Assembly (NCBI GenBank): GCA_947454155.1 | Contig: CANGIT010000019.1 | Span: 1-55,601 of the forward strand | Source of the DNA: Chitinophagaceae bacterium | Lineage (GTDB): Bacteria > Bacteroidota > Bacteroidia > Chitinophagales > Chitinophagaceae | Length of the DNA: 55,601 nucleotides | Reading direction: 5' to 3' | Shown: positions 35,358 through 43,729 of the stretch, in pieces | Position numbering within the stretch: the stretch's first letter is position 1 | Layout of the letters: the number at the start of each line of letters is the position of its first letter | The notes under the pieces: model-generated | What the model saw: only the letters and a program-made list of their open reading frames with translations | What the model was told of the DNA's origin: nothing | Database searches by the model: none | Translations under genes and position numbers: made by a program

Positions 35358-36092
35358 ATGAAAATAATTGCCCTGATTCCCGCCCGATACGCAGCCACCC
35401 GCTTTCCCTTTAAATTGATGCAGCCTCTGGGAAATAAAACAGTCATTCGTCATACGTACGACAATACCGTAGCCACCGGACTCTTTGATGAGGTGATTGT
35501 GGTGACTGATAATGAATTGATTTTTAATGAAATAGTCAATAATGGGGGTAAAGCCATTATGAGTATCGGCAGCCATGAAAGCGGAAGCGACCGCATTGCA
35601 GAAGCGGTGAAAGACATGGACACCGACGTAGTGTTGAATGTTCAGGGAGATGAGCCTTTTATCGATAAAAAAAGTTTGGAAGAGCTGGTTCAATCTTTTG
35701 AAAACCCTTCCGTTAAAGTAGCTTCGGTAATGAAGGCTTTTACAGACCTGTCATTGGTCAACAATCCCAATTTTGTAAAAGTGGTGGTCGACAAAAACAT
35801 GAATTCCTTGCTGTTCAGCCGCAGCCCAATCCCCTACCACCGCGAAAGCGCCATCCAGCCCACCTATTATGAGCATATCGGTGTTTATGCTTTTAGGAAA
35901 GAAATGCTGTTGCAGTTTACAAACTGGGAAATGACCTCCCTGGAGTCAGTTGAAAAAATCGAATGCCTGCGCTACCTCGAAAATGGTATTCCGCTTAAAA
36001 TGGTACTTACTACCCATTCCGGCGTAAAAATCGATGTGCCCGAAGATCTGCCCAAAGCCGAAGCTTACCTGGCTGAATGGAACAAATTATAA
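35358..36092 (+). CDS. kdsB: 3-deoxy-manno-octulosonate cytidylyltransferase
   Basis: 244 residues. Nucleotidyltransferase fold with the N-terminal IALIPARYAATRFPFKLMQP loop, VLNVQGDEPFI (metal/CTP site), SRSPIPYHRE and IGVYAFRKEMLLQF. It activates Kdo to CMP-Kdo for the lipopolysaccharide inner core. It is encoded alone. The last 6 bp overlap the end of the convergent PhnA-like gene. Confidence 0.95.
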   Translation: MKIIALIPARYAATRFPFKLMQPLGNKTVIRHTYDNTVATGLFDEVIVVTDNELIFNEIVNNGGKAIMSIGSHESGSDRIAEAVKDMDTDVVLNVQGDEPFIDKKSLEELVQSFENPSVKVASVMKAFTDLSLVNNPNFVKVVVDKNMNSLLFSRSPIPYHRESAIQPTYYEHIGVYAFRKEMLLQFTNWEMTSLESVEKIECLRYLENGIPLKMVLTTHSGVKIDVPEDLPKAEAYLAEWNKL

Positions 36093-36677
36093 TCCGGCGT
36101 TCTGTTTTCTTACATATTTGGTGAGGATGACAATGGTTTGTCCCTCTATCTTACCCTCAATCTGTTCGGTATTGTCTTCCACCAACCTGATGTTTCGCAC
36201 CACAGTGCCCATCTTGGCATTCAGGGTGGATCCTTTTACATCTAGCGACTTTACAAGCACCACGGCATCGCCAGTTTGCAGCACATGACCGTTGGAGTCT
36301 CTGTGCAAGTCAACGGCACCGCTGCTTTCATGGTCACCGGTGGCTTTTGCCCAGGCCAATCGATCATCTTCCATATACATCATATCTATATTGTCGGCCG
36401 CCCAGCTTTCTTCTCTTAAGCGATTCAGCATACGCCAGGTAACCACCTGAATGGCCGGAACCTCGCTCCACATGCTGGTGGTCAAACAGGCCCAATGTTT
36501 ACTGTCGAGTTCTTCTTTTTTGTCGATCTGTGCCTGACATTTGGCACAAATCATCATACAACCATCTTCGTCATGATGAGGAGCGTATGCGGCTTCATAT
36601 ATTTTCAATGCGGTCTCCGCACCACAGAGTTCACATTTATTGTCTGCTCTTTTCAACAGTACCTCTTCTAATTTCAT
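36087..36677 (-). CDS. PhnA/YjdM-family zinc-ribbon protein
   Basis: 196 residues. The N-terminus carries a zinc ribbon (CELCGAE near 15-21, MICAKCQ near 42-48). The C-terminal 75 residues form the PhnA/YjdM domain (DSNGHVLQTGDAVVLVKSLD VKGS...GTVVRNIRL...IEGQTIVILTKYVRK). Despite the name PhnA, the family is not shown to break phosphonates in general, and the role is unknown. The middle part (about 60-120) is an insertion typical of longer Bacteroidota members. The end overlaps kdsB by 6 bp. Confidence 0.85.
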   Translation of the reverse strand: MKLEEVLLKRADNKCELCGAETALKIYEAAYAPHHDEDGCMMICAKCQAQIDKKEELDSKHWACLTTSMWSEVPAIQVVTWRMLNRLREESWAADNIDMMYMEDDRLAWAKATGDHESSGAVDLHRDSNGHVLQTGDAVVLVKSLDVKGSTLNAKMGTVVRNIRLVEDNTEQIEGKIEGQTIVILTKYVRKQNAGL

Positions 36678-36793
36678 GGGATTGTTTTTTTGATGATGTT
36701 GCTGATAATCTTGTTTGACTAACTATCGTGCTGTCTTCACAAACATCAATAGCCTTTTAACGGGCGCGAAGGTAATTTTTTCTTTGCAGGATT

Positions 36794-38464
36794 TCACCTG
36801 TTTTCTGTTGACCTGTATACGCTTTCTCCGTTGATATAGGTGGCGTTCACTTTTGTTTGGAGAATCTCTTCTTCTCTGCAATGCAGCAAATCCTTGTCGA
36901 GCATAATGAAGTCCGCTGCCTTACCGGGTTCCAGACTGCCTTTTTCTTTTTCTTCAAATGCGGCTTTGGCGGCCCAGATGGTCATGCCCCTGATGGCCTG
37001 CTCACGGGTTAAAGCGTTTGCTGGCTGAAATCCTCCGGCAGGAAACATTTTGGCATCTTTTCTGGCCACGGCCGCCAGAAACGTCCTGAACGGACTGATG
37101 TCTTCCACCGGAAAATCTGTTCCCAGCGCCAGCCAGCCATTTTGTTTGAGCAATAACTGATAGGCATACGCGCTTTTTATACGTTGAGGTCCCAGCCTGC
37201 TTTCGGCCCAATACATATCGCTGGTGGCATGGGTGGGTTGTACGGATGGAATGATGCTGTATTGCTGAAAAATATCAAAATCGTTTTCATTCACCACTTG
37301 GGCGTGCTCGATGCGCCAGCGTTTGTCGTTTTTCTCTTTCAGCTTATTCGCATAAATATTCAAAATGGTTCTGTTGCCGCTGTCGCCGATGGCATGGGTA
37401 CACATTTGAAATGTTGTATTCGACAGCTTTTCCGCCACTGTTTGAAAATGTGTGACTTCACTCAGCAAAAAGCCTTTCCACCCCGGCTGGTCGCTGTAAT
37501 CATGCAAAAGGCAAGCGCCTCTGGAACCCAAGGCCCCATCGGCATAGAGTTTAAATCCACCTACATGCAAACGCTCGGTGACGTAAGGCCCTTTCTTGAT
37601 CCAACGGTCGTAATATTGAGCGCTGTCGGTCAGTAAGGCGAAAATTTTCATTTTCAATCGGCCGCTTTTTTGCTCGGCATCAATCAGGTCGATGGTATGT
37701 TCGCTGATGCCGCAATCGTGAACACCTGTAAGGCCCTGGGCAAAGCATTTTTCCTGCAATTGATCGAAATACCGCTGGGCCAGCGAGTCGGAGATCTCAG
37801 GGATCACTTTTTCTACCTGCGACATGGCATTGTCGATGAGCACACCAGTGAGCTTGCCTTCTTTTTTCAGGAATGCACCACCCTCAACCACAGTATTTTC
37901 GGTTACTCGGGCCAAATCAAGCGCGGTTTGATTGGCGATGGCGGCATGCCCGTCTATGCGTTTTAAAAATACCGGACGATGGGGAAATAGACTGTCAAGC
38001 ACGGTTTTGTCGGGATAGTTTTTATCGCTCCAGTCGTTCTGGTCCCATCCTCTTCCGTATATCCAGCTAACCGGTGCATGATGGGCGTATTCAACAATCT
38101 TGTCGAGGATTTCCTTGAAAGATCCAGTTCCGGTCAGCTCACACTTCCAGCTGTCGGTGGCATATCCCGTAAAATGGCAATGTGCATCGATGAATCCGGG
38201 ATATATCGTTTTTCCTCCGGCATCAAGGGTGCTATCGGATTGATAACGTGAAAGTATAGCCGAATCGGTGCCGGTGGCCACAATCTTGCCATCTTTTATG
38301 GCCATGGCTTCTGCCGTGGAAAATGTGGAGTCTGTGGTATAAATCTTGGCATGATGCACAATGAAGGCTACCTTTTGTGTTGACCTGCACGATATCATCA
38401 TTGTCAGAACGATGATTGAAAAGCCAAGTTGGTATGACTGAAGACCGGTCCTGATTTTTTTCAT
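36794..38464 (-). CDS. Amidohydrolase, YtcJ-like, lipoprotein
   Basis: 556 residues. Lipoprotein signal with Cys26 in TMMISCRST. The amidohydrolase barrel has the metal-site GFIDAHCHF (His95, His97), FKLYADGALGSRG, HAIGDSGN, RIEHAQ and LGTDFPVED, in the order seen in the amidohydrolase_3/YtcJ family. It probably hydrolyses an amide or related bond in a small molecule outside the cytoplasm; the substrate is not predictable. The ending LEPGKAADFIMLDKDLL...TYINGESVY is the usual composite-sandwich part. A -7 box TATTTTTG lies 11 nt before the ATG. Confidence 0.9.
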   Translation of the reverse strand: MKKIRTGLQSYQLGFSIIVLTMMISCRSTQKVAFIVHHAKIYTTDSTFSTAEAMAIKDGKIVATGTDSAILSRYQSDSTLDAGGKTIYPGFIDAHCHFTGYATDSWKCELTGTGSFKEILDKIVEYAHHAPVSWIYGRGWDQNDWSDKNYPDKTVLDSLFPHRPVFLKRIDGHAAIANQTALDLARVTENTVVEGGAFLKKEGKLTGVLIDNAMSQVEKVIPEISDSLAQRYFDQLQEKCFAQGLTGVHDCGISEHTIDLIDAEQKSGRLKMKIFALLTDSAQYYDRWIKKGPYVTERLHVGGFKLYADGALGSRGACLLHDYSDQPGWKGFLLSEVTHFQTVAEKLSNTTFQMCTHAIGDSGNRTILNIYANKLKEKNDKRWRIEHAQVVNENDFDIFQQYSIIPSVQPTHATSDMYWAESRLGPQRIKSAYAYQLLLKQNGWLALGTDFPVEDISPFRTFLAAVARKDAKMFPAGGFQPANALTREQAIRGMTIWAAKAAFEEKEKGSLEPGKAADFIMLDKDLLHCREEEILQTKVNATYINGESVYRSTENR

Positions 38465-38475
38465 GAAAATTTTTT

Positions 38476-38516
38476 CAAAAATAATATAAAAGCCCCTTGC
38501 TGTTCATTTAACTTTG
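38476..38516. promoter_or_regulatory. Divergent promoter region with two -7 boxes
   Basis: Minus strand: TATTTTTG (38476-38483), 11 nt before the amidohydrolase ATG. Plus strand: TAACTTTG (38509-38516), 15 nt before the ATG at 38532. Both fit TAnnTTTG. No convincing -33 boxes are seen; the two promoters are about 25 bp apart and could interfere. Confidence 0.5.
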
Positions 38517-38531
38517 AGCATATTCATCGTC

Positions 38532-39137
38532 ATGTTAATTCGTTTTGCTTTTTTCCTGTCAATGGTCGTCTTCTGTACTTCGGTTGCTGCCGGAAAACGC
38601 TACGCTATCCACAGATGGAATACATATGGATTCATTCAAAATGATTCCGTGATATTTCCAGGTTTTAATAAAATGAAATCATTTTCCTGCGACCTGAACA
38701 AGGATGGATTTACCGACTGGCTGGTGATTTACGAAAAGCAATGCTCCGAAGAAGAGGCTGGTACAGGAGGAGAAGCTTATTGCAGAAGGTTGGCCGTTTT
38801 TCTTGGCGTAAATCGCTTTCGTGATTCGCTATTCGGTTATAACGACAATATCATCGACTGCTCCAACTGCGGTGGCATGGGCGTTGGAGATCCTTTCAGG
38901 GATATCGTGATCAAGAAAAATTTTTTTTCGGTGGAACAGCTTTACGGCGCTTGTGAAAAAGACTTTATCGTCATCACTTTTCGCTATGATGAGCCACTCA
39001 AAGATATTTTTCTTCACCGCAAAGGCGAAGAGCATTACAAATGTATGTTTGTGGATGAAAAAGATATCGTCACCCACAGCAGTGGTATTTTGGACAAGGG
39101 GTCAAAAAAAATAAGATTCTGCGATTACATTAATTAA
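38532..39137 (+). CDS. Secreted protein of unknown function
   Basis: 201 residues from ATG 38532 (MLIRFAFFLSMVVFCTSVAA, a signal peptide); the longer frame from TTG 38514 would place the start inside the promoter box. The mature part has five or six cysteines, including CSEEEAGTGGEAYC and CSNCGGMGVGDPF, and FSCDLNKDGFTDWLVIYEK, which resembles an FG-GAP/VCBS or calcium-loop segment (DLNKDGFTD). It may bind metal, but I know no family. ligA starts 14 nt downstream, so both are probably on one transcript. Confidence 0.7.
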   Translation: MLIRFAFFLSMVVFCTSVAAGKRYAIHRWNTYGFIQNDSVIFPGFNKMKSFSCDLNKDGFTDWLVIYEKQCSEEEAGTGGEAYCRRLAVFLGVNRFRDSLFGYNDNIIDCSNCGGMGVGDPFRDIVIKKNFFSVEQLYGACEKDFIVITFRYDEPLKDIFLHRKGEEHYKCMFVDEKDIVTHSSGILDKGSKKIRFCDYIN

Positions 39138-39151
39138 ACGGATACAAGAGA

Positions 39152-41245
39152 ATGATGGACAATAAAGCGTCAATATTATTACGTCAGCAACAAACCGAGA
39201 AATGGCTGAAAAATGAGGCAGAGGATTTGGGAAAAGAAAAGATAGAAGAACTCAGAGATGTTCTACGCTTTCATGAACATCGCTATTATGTGGAGAACAA
39301 TCCGCTGATCAGCGATTTTGAATACGATACATTGTACAAGCAACTCGAAAAGCTGGAAAAAGATCACCCCGAACTCATCACAACCGATTCGCCTACGCAA
39401 CGCGTGGGATCCGGACTCATCAAGGACTTTCCCAAAACGAAACATCTGGTACCGATGCTTTCCCTTGAAAATTCCTACAACGAAGACGACCTGCTCGACT
39501 GGGACCGCAAAGCCAAAGAATTGTCGGGCCTCGACATGATTGAATATTCGGTAGAGCCCAAATTCGACGGTGCCAGCATCTCTTTGGTTTATGAAGATGA
39601 TCTCTTGGTGAGAGGTGTTACAAGAGGCGACGGCGAAACCGGAGACGACATCACCCCCAATATCCGGCAGATACGCTCCATTCCGTTGTCTGCCGATTTC
39701 AGCAAGCATCACATTCAACAAATCGAAATACGCGGTGAGATTCTGATGAACAAAAAGAATTTCGAAAAATACAATGAGGGTTTGATGGAAGAAGGGTTGC
39801 CACCACTGGCCAATCCGAGAAACGCCGCAGCCGGATCACTCAGAATCAAAGACAGCAGCATCGTACGCAAAAGAAATCTCGAAGGGTTTCTTTATCATGT
39901 AAGCTACATCAGCTATAAGAATGAGGAGCCGAAAGACCACTTGCCTTCTCATTCCGATATGCTGCAACTCTTGTGGGACATGGGTTTCAGAAGTCCTAAA
40001 AAAGAAATGAAAGTGGTGAAAGGTATCAGCGAAGTAGTAAAAGTGATCAATGAATTAGAGGAAAAAAGAGACAGGTTAGACTACGAGATCGACGGCATGG
40101 TGATTAAAGTGAACAACCTCGACCTGCAGGAAAAACTAGGCATGACCTCCCATCATCCGCGCTGGGCCATGGCTTTCAAATTCAAAGCCCGTCAGGCCAC
40201 CAGCAAACTGCTTGACGTTCAGTTTCAGGTGGGACGCACCGGCGCCGTTACTCCGGTGGCTAAAATTCAACCGGTGCAAGTTGGTGGCGTTACCGTTAGC
40301 AGCATCTCCATACACAACGAAGATTACATCAAGGATAAAGATTTGAAGCTGGGCGACAGTATCCTGATTGAAAGAAGTGGTGATGTGATTCCGCAAATTG
40401 TAAAATCCCTGACCGACCTGCGTACGGGAGGCGAGAAGAACATTGTCTTTCCCAAACATTGCCCCGAATGCGAAGCCGAATTGTTCAAACCAGAAGAAGA
40501 AGCTGTGTGGCGCTGTGTCAATATCAATTGCAAGGCACAGGTGGTGGAACGAATCATCCACTTTGTGAGCAAGGATGCCATGGATATCAAAAGCTTCGGT
40601 GAAGCCAACGTGAGAAAATTTTTCGAGATGGGTTTACTGAAAGATATACCCGGTATTTATTCCTTTGATGTAGACCAACTAAAAGGCATTGAAGGCTTCG
40701 GTGAAAAATCGATCACGAATTTAAAAGATGCCATCACACAGAGCAAGCAACAACCATTGCACAGGCTGATTTATGCGCTGGGCATCAGGTATGTAGGCGA
40801 AACCACGGCCAAAACACTGGCGCAAAAAGTGCACAATGTTTTCGATTTTGAAAAGATGACGGCAGAAGAACTGATGAATCTGGAAGATGTTGGTGTGAAA
40901 GTAGCAGCCAGCATTTATGAGTTTTTTCATAACCACGACAATGTTCGGATGCTTGAAAAACTCCGCGAGAGGGGCGTTAAAACGGAAGAAGAACCAACTA
41001 CTTTGATAGCCGGCAATTTAAGCGGCATGACTTTCCTGTTTACCGGAACACTTTCAAAATTGAAAAGAGCCGAGGCTGAAGCACTGGTGGAAAAGGAAGG
41101 TGGTAAAATAGTCAGTGGCGTAAGCAGTAAACTCAATTTTTTGATCACCGGAGAAGATGCTGGAAGCAAACTCGAAAAAGCGAAAAAAATACCTTCTGTA
41201 AAAATTCTCTCGGAGGAAGAATTTTTATCCCTGTTGAATGTATAG
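39152..41245 (+). CDS. ligA: NAD-dependent DNA ligase LigA
   Basis: 697 residues. Ia domain, then the adenylation domain with the nucleophile Lys137 in EPKFDGAS. OB fold (VGRTGAVTPVAKIQPVQVGG). Four-Cys zinc finger (CPECEAELF ... WRCVNINCKAQ). Helix-hairpin-helix repeats (about 500-600) and a C-terminal BRCT domain (about 620-697, GMTFLFTGTLSKLKRAEAEA). It seals nicks in replication and repair using NAD+. Length is slightly above the usual ~670 because of a longer N-terminus. The ATG at 39155 is an equally good start. Confidence 0.96.
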   Translation: MMDNKASILLRQQQTEKWLKNEAEDLGKEKIEELRDVLRFHEHRYYVENNPLISDFEYDTLYKQLEKLEKDHPELITTDSPTQRVGSGLIKDFPKTKHLVPMLSLENSYNEDDLLDWDRKAKELSGLDMIEYSVEPKFDGASISLVYEDDLLVRGVTRGDGETGDDITPNIRQIRSIPLSADFSKHHIQQIEIRGEILMNKKNFEKYNEGLMEEGLPPLANPRNAAAGSLRIKDSSIVRKRNLEGFLYHVSYISYKNEEPKDHLPSHSDMLQLLWDMGFRSPKKEMKVVKGISEVVKVINELEEKRDRLDYEIDGMVIKVNNLDLQEKLGMTSHHPRWAMAFKFKARQATSKLLDVQFQVGRTGAVTPVAKIQPVQVGGVTVSSISIHNEDYIKDKDLKLGDSILIERSGDVIPQIVKSLTDLRTGGEKNIVFPKHCPECEAELFKPEEEAVWRCVNINCKAQVVERIIHFVSKDAMDIKSFGEANVRKFFEMGLLKDIPGIYSFDVDQLKGIEGFGEKSITNLKDAITQSKQQPLHRLIYALGIRYVGETTAKTLAQKVHNVFDFEKMTAEELMNLEDVGVKVAASIYEFFHNHDNVRMLEKLRERGVKTEEEPTTLIAGNLSGMTFLFTGTLSKLKRAEAEALVEKEGGKIVSGVSSKLNFLITGEDAGSKLEKAKKIPSVKILSEEEFLSLLNV

Positions 41246-41327
41246 AATGTTTTTTGGTTTATATTTATGTTCTCACGCAGCATTTCTATCTGTGTAAAAC
41301 CAAAACCAAAACTAAAATTCAAGTACG

Positions 41328-41891
41328 ATGATCAAAAAAATTCCTGGAGAAATCTGGAAGCAGATGCAATTCTCCGGTTACAAAAACCTGAAAAAAAAGT
41401 ACGCCATTTCCAATCATGGCCGTGCTGCCAGCTACAACACATCTGTTGCCGAAGATGGTAAACTCCTCAACGGATCGGTTACTTCCGGCTATCGTACCTT
41501 AAACCTTCATGTAGAAAACGGCAATGGCACCATTTACTTCCACCGCGAAGTGGCTAAATTGTTCTGCGCCAAAAAATCGCCCAAAGCCAAGTTTGTCATC
41601 CACCTCAACCACAAAAAAACAGACAACACATACAAAAATCTGAAATGGGCCACCCCGGATGAAGTAAGCACTCACCAGCAAAAAAGTCCGCTGAAAATCG
41701 CCTACAAAAAACGCCAGGCCAGTAAAACAGTTGGCTTGAAGCTTACCGCCACGCAGGTGAAAACCATCAAAGATTCCATCAACAATCCGAAAAGAAAACT
41801 GACTTACAAACAGATGGCCGCAAAATATGGTGTCAGTGAAATGACATTGTACCGTATCAAAAGCGGAGAAAACTGGAGTAAAGTAAAATAA
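41328..41891 (+). CDS. NUMOD4/HNH-type putative homing-endonuclease-like protein
   Basis: 187 residues. NUMOD4-like start (IPGEIWKQMQFSGYKNLKKK YAISNHGRAAS) and GYRTLNLHVENGNGTIYFHREVAKLF. The HNH_3-like segment reads FVIHLNHKKTDNTYKNLKWA (89-108), with His92, His95, Asn100 and the NLxWAT end, although the usual NH pair reads IH. A C-terminal helix-turn-helix (137-185, LTATQVKTIKD...YKQMAAKYGVSEMTLYRI) could bind DNA. Such domains build phage and intron homing endonucleases. This one is free-standing, between ligA and a DUF2461 gene, with its own terminator, and may be domesticated as a regulator. Confidence 0.8.
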   Translation: MIKKIPGEIWKQMQFSGYKNLKKKYAISNHGRAASYNTSVAEDGKLLNGSVTSGYRTLNLHVENGNGTIYFHREVAKLFCAKKSPKAKFVIHLNHKKTDNTYKNLKWATPDEVSTHQQKSPLKIAYKKRQASKTVGLKLTATQVKTIKDSINNPKRKLTYKQMAAKYGVSEMTLYRIKSGENWSKVK

Positions 41892-41914
41892 ACAACAACA
41901 ATCTTTTCATTATA

Positions 41915-41942
41915 AAGGAATCTTCAACCGATTCCTTTTTTT
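41915..41942 (+). terminator. Terminator after the HNH-like gene
   Basis: Stem AAGGAATC (41915-41922) with GATTCCTT (41930-41937), 7-nt loop, then T to 41942. It lies 23 nt behind the stop. Confidence 0.82.
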
Positions 41943-41961
41943 ATTTAAAACCGTCATCACC

Positions 41962-42624
41962 ATGTTCAACAAATCCGTATTGCATTTTCTTTCGCAACTA
42001 AAAAAAAACAATACCCGCGAATGGATGGACGCCCACAGAAAAGAATATGAAAAAGCCAAATCGGATTTCTATGCTTTCACCGACAGCATGATTGCCGAAA
42101 TTGCCAAGTTTGATGCAGAAATCGGTTTCCTGAAAGCCAAAGACTGCGCTTTCCGAATCAACAGAGACATCCGTTTTAGTAAGGATAAAAGCCCTTATAA
42201 AACCAACATGGGTGCCTATGTCAACCGCAACGGTAAAAAAGGAGGCGGCGCCGGCTATTATTTCCACGCCGAACCGGGAAACGTGTTTATGGCAGCCGGC
42301 GTTTGGATGCCCGAACCCACCGACCTGGCTAAAATAAGACAAGAGATAGATTACAACTTCCCCGAATTCAAAAAAATCATTTCAACAACGGCGTTCAAAA
42401 AAGAATTTCCCGATGGTATCGACAGAGAAGATACCTTAATGCGTGCGCCGAAAGGGTACGAAGAGAACAACCCGGCCATTGATTTCCTCAAACTGAAAAG
42501 CTTCATTATCAGAAAAAGTTTCTCCGACAAGGATATCCTGCAACCCGAGTTTTTAAAAACAATCTGCAACGCCTATCGAACCGCCAGACCTTTGATGACA
42601 TTCATCGATACCGCATTGGATTAA
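41962..42624 (+). CDS. DUF2461 family protein
   Basis: 220 residues. The order FLSQLKKNNTREWMDAHRKE YEKAK, FRINRDIRFSKDKSPYKTNM, YYFHAEPGNVFMAAGVWMPE and FIRKSFSDKDILQPEFL is that of DUF2461 (TIGR02453). These are conserved soluble proteins of unknown function. No signal peptide. It starts 20 nt behind the terminator of the HNH-like gene and is followed by a 506-bp region without protein genes. Confidence 0.88.
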   Translation: MFNKSVLHFLSQLKKNNTREWMDAHRKEYEKAKSDFYAFTDSMIAEIAKFDAEIGFLKAKDCAFRINRDIRFSKDKSPYKTNMGAYVNRNGKKGGGAGYYFHAEPGNVFMAAGVWMPEPTDLAKIRQEIDYNFPEFKKIISTTAFKKEFPDGIDREDTLMRAPKGYEENNPAIDFLKLKSFIIRKSFSDKDILQPEFLKTICNAYRTARPLMTFIDTALD

Positions 42625-42643
42625 AAAATCTGCACACATCAGG

Positions 42644-42862
42644 ACAAAAAAATGGCCAATGATAGAAATCATCGGCCTTGCTTACCTCTGAAACCACAAG
42701 AAAAAGGTTGAGGGTGAGCTCAATAAGTTATAGTAGTGGCATTACAATGCATAACACATTGGCAGGCCAGAAATAATAGTTGTCTGGTTGAGAACTTATG
42801 TAGTCTTTGAGGAGTGGTGTTTAAAAAGGATACTTGATAGTTAGGTTAGCCTTGGGAGGTAG
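42644..42862 (-). ncRNA. Candidate structured small RNA (~220 nt), unknown class
   Basis: No ORF. On the minus strand a -7-like box TACTTTTA lies at 42870-42877, with TTATG 19 nt upstream of it. The transcript would begin near 42862. Predicted pairs: GAGGT/ACCTC ends (42856-42860 with 42685-42689); a 7-bp stem (42793-42799 with 42723-42729); inside it a nested hairpin (42766-42769 with 42737-42740, and 42757-42761 with 42745-42749, 7-nt loop). It ends in a terminator: stem 42654-42663 with 42668-42677, one mismatch, then seven T. Size and closed ends recall 6S RNA, but I cannot assign it. Confidence 0.4.
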
Positions 42863-42877
42863 GGCGTAAAAGTATAG

Positions 42878-43097
42878 ACAATATTTTAATAATCATAATT
42901 TTTGGGCATTGAATTATTAAAAATTATTACGGGTAGAATTCAACTGTAAAAAAGAAACCTTTATTTTTTTGTATTTGATTGATGATGAGCGATTTGGATC
43001 AAGAAAATCCTATAATTAGCAAACTGGCTAGCAAATTAATCTGTCAGAAATTTTTAAAACTGAACATCTATGTTGCCATAATTAATTACCTATAAAA
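42878..43097. other. AT-rich spacer before paaR
   Basis: About 220 bp of very AT-rich DNA between the RNA candidate and the paaR operator. A 37-codon frame (42982-43095) is present but looks like chance. Nothing else is recognised. Confidence 0.5.
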
Positions 43098-43117
43098 ACT
43101 AATAAGCGTTAGTTTTG
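43098..43117 (+). promoter_or_regulatory. paaR promoter with overlapping operator
   Basis: The pseudo-palindrome ACTAATAAGCGTTAGTTTTG has arms ACTAA/TTAGT. Its right part is the -7 octamer TAGTTTTG (43110-43117), 13 nt before the ATG. It resembles the site before paaA (44919-44939). The geometry suggests autorepression by PaaR. Confidence 0.55.
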
Positions 43118-43130
43118 TCCAAATTTCAGG

Positions 43131-43721
43131 ATGGCAAAAATTTCAGCATCTAAAAACGGAACAAAGAAAGATACCATCATCCGTATCGCGGCATCGCTTT
43201 TCCGTAAAAAAGGATTTTCGGGCACCTCCATGCGAGAGCTGGCCGAGAGTTTGGGCGTGGAAGCCTCCAGTTTATACAACCATATCGGATCCAAAAGTGA
43301 ACTGTTGCAGTCTATCTGTTTCAAAGTGGCCAATGAATTCACTTCACACCTCAATGAAATTGAAAATCAAAACAACAGTGCTGTAATTCGTTTGAAAGAA
43401 TTGATTCGTTTTCATATCCATATGATGCTGGATGAATACGATGAAGTGTTTGTAGCCAACCACGAATGGAAACAACTGGATGAGCCTTACCTCAGTAATT
43501 TTCTGAATCAGCGAAAAGCATACGAAAACCGTCTTACAGAAATAGTAAAGCAAGGGGTGCAAAAAAAGGAATTCAAAAACGTTCACCCGCAAGTGGCTGT
43601 GTTTACAATACTTTCGGCTGTAAGAGGCCTGGAACTTTGGCAACGACATAAAAAGAACATCAGCCCTGCAGCACTCGAAAAATCGATGACCGACCATTTA
43701 CTCAACGGAATTATAAAATAA
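43131..43721 (+). CDS. paaR: TetR-family regulator, probable phenylacetate repressor PaaR
   Basis: 196 residues. N-terminal TetR helix-turn-helix (about 12-58: IRIAASLFRKKGFSGTSMRE LAESLGVEASSLYNHIGSKS), followed by an all-helical ligand domain (about 75-190, TetR_C-like with the conserved FLNQRKAYENRLTEIVKQGV). It is the first gene of the paa cluster, 8 nt before paaE, and carries an operator-like repeat in its own promoter. Related regulators bind phenylacetyl-CoA or similar acyl-CoA as inducer; that is inferred here from context. The plain TetR call is certain, the PaaR role less so. Confidence 0.85.
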   Translation: MAKISASKNGTKKDTIIRIAASLFRKKGFSGTSMRELAESLGVEASSLYNHIGSKSELLQSICFKVANEFTSHLNEIENQNNSAVIRLKELIRFHIHMMLDEYDEVFVANHEWKQLDEPYLSNFLNQRKAYENRLTEIVKQGVQKKEFKNVHPQVAVFTILSAVRGLELWQRHKKNISPAALEKSMTDHLLNGIIK

Positions 43722-43729
43722 ATTGACCC

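Noticed and set aside
42982..43095. 37-codon ORF MMSDLDQENP... before paaR
   Set aside because: Short, in very AT-rich DNA, hydrophobic end, no ribosome-binding site or promoter at a useful distance; likely chance.
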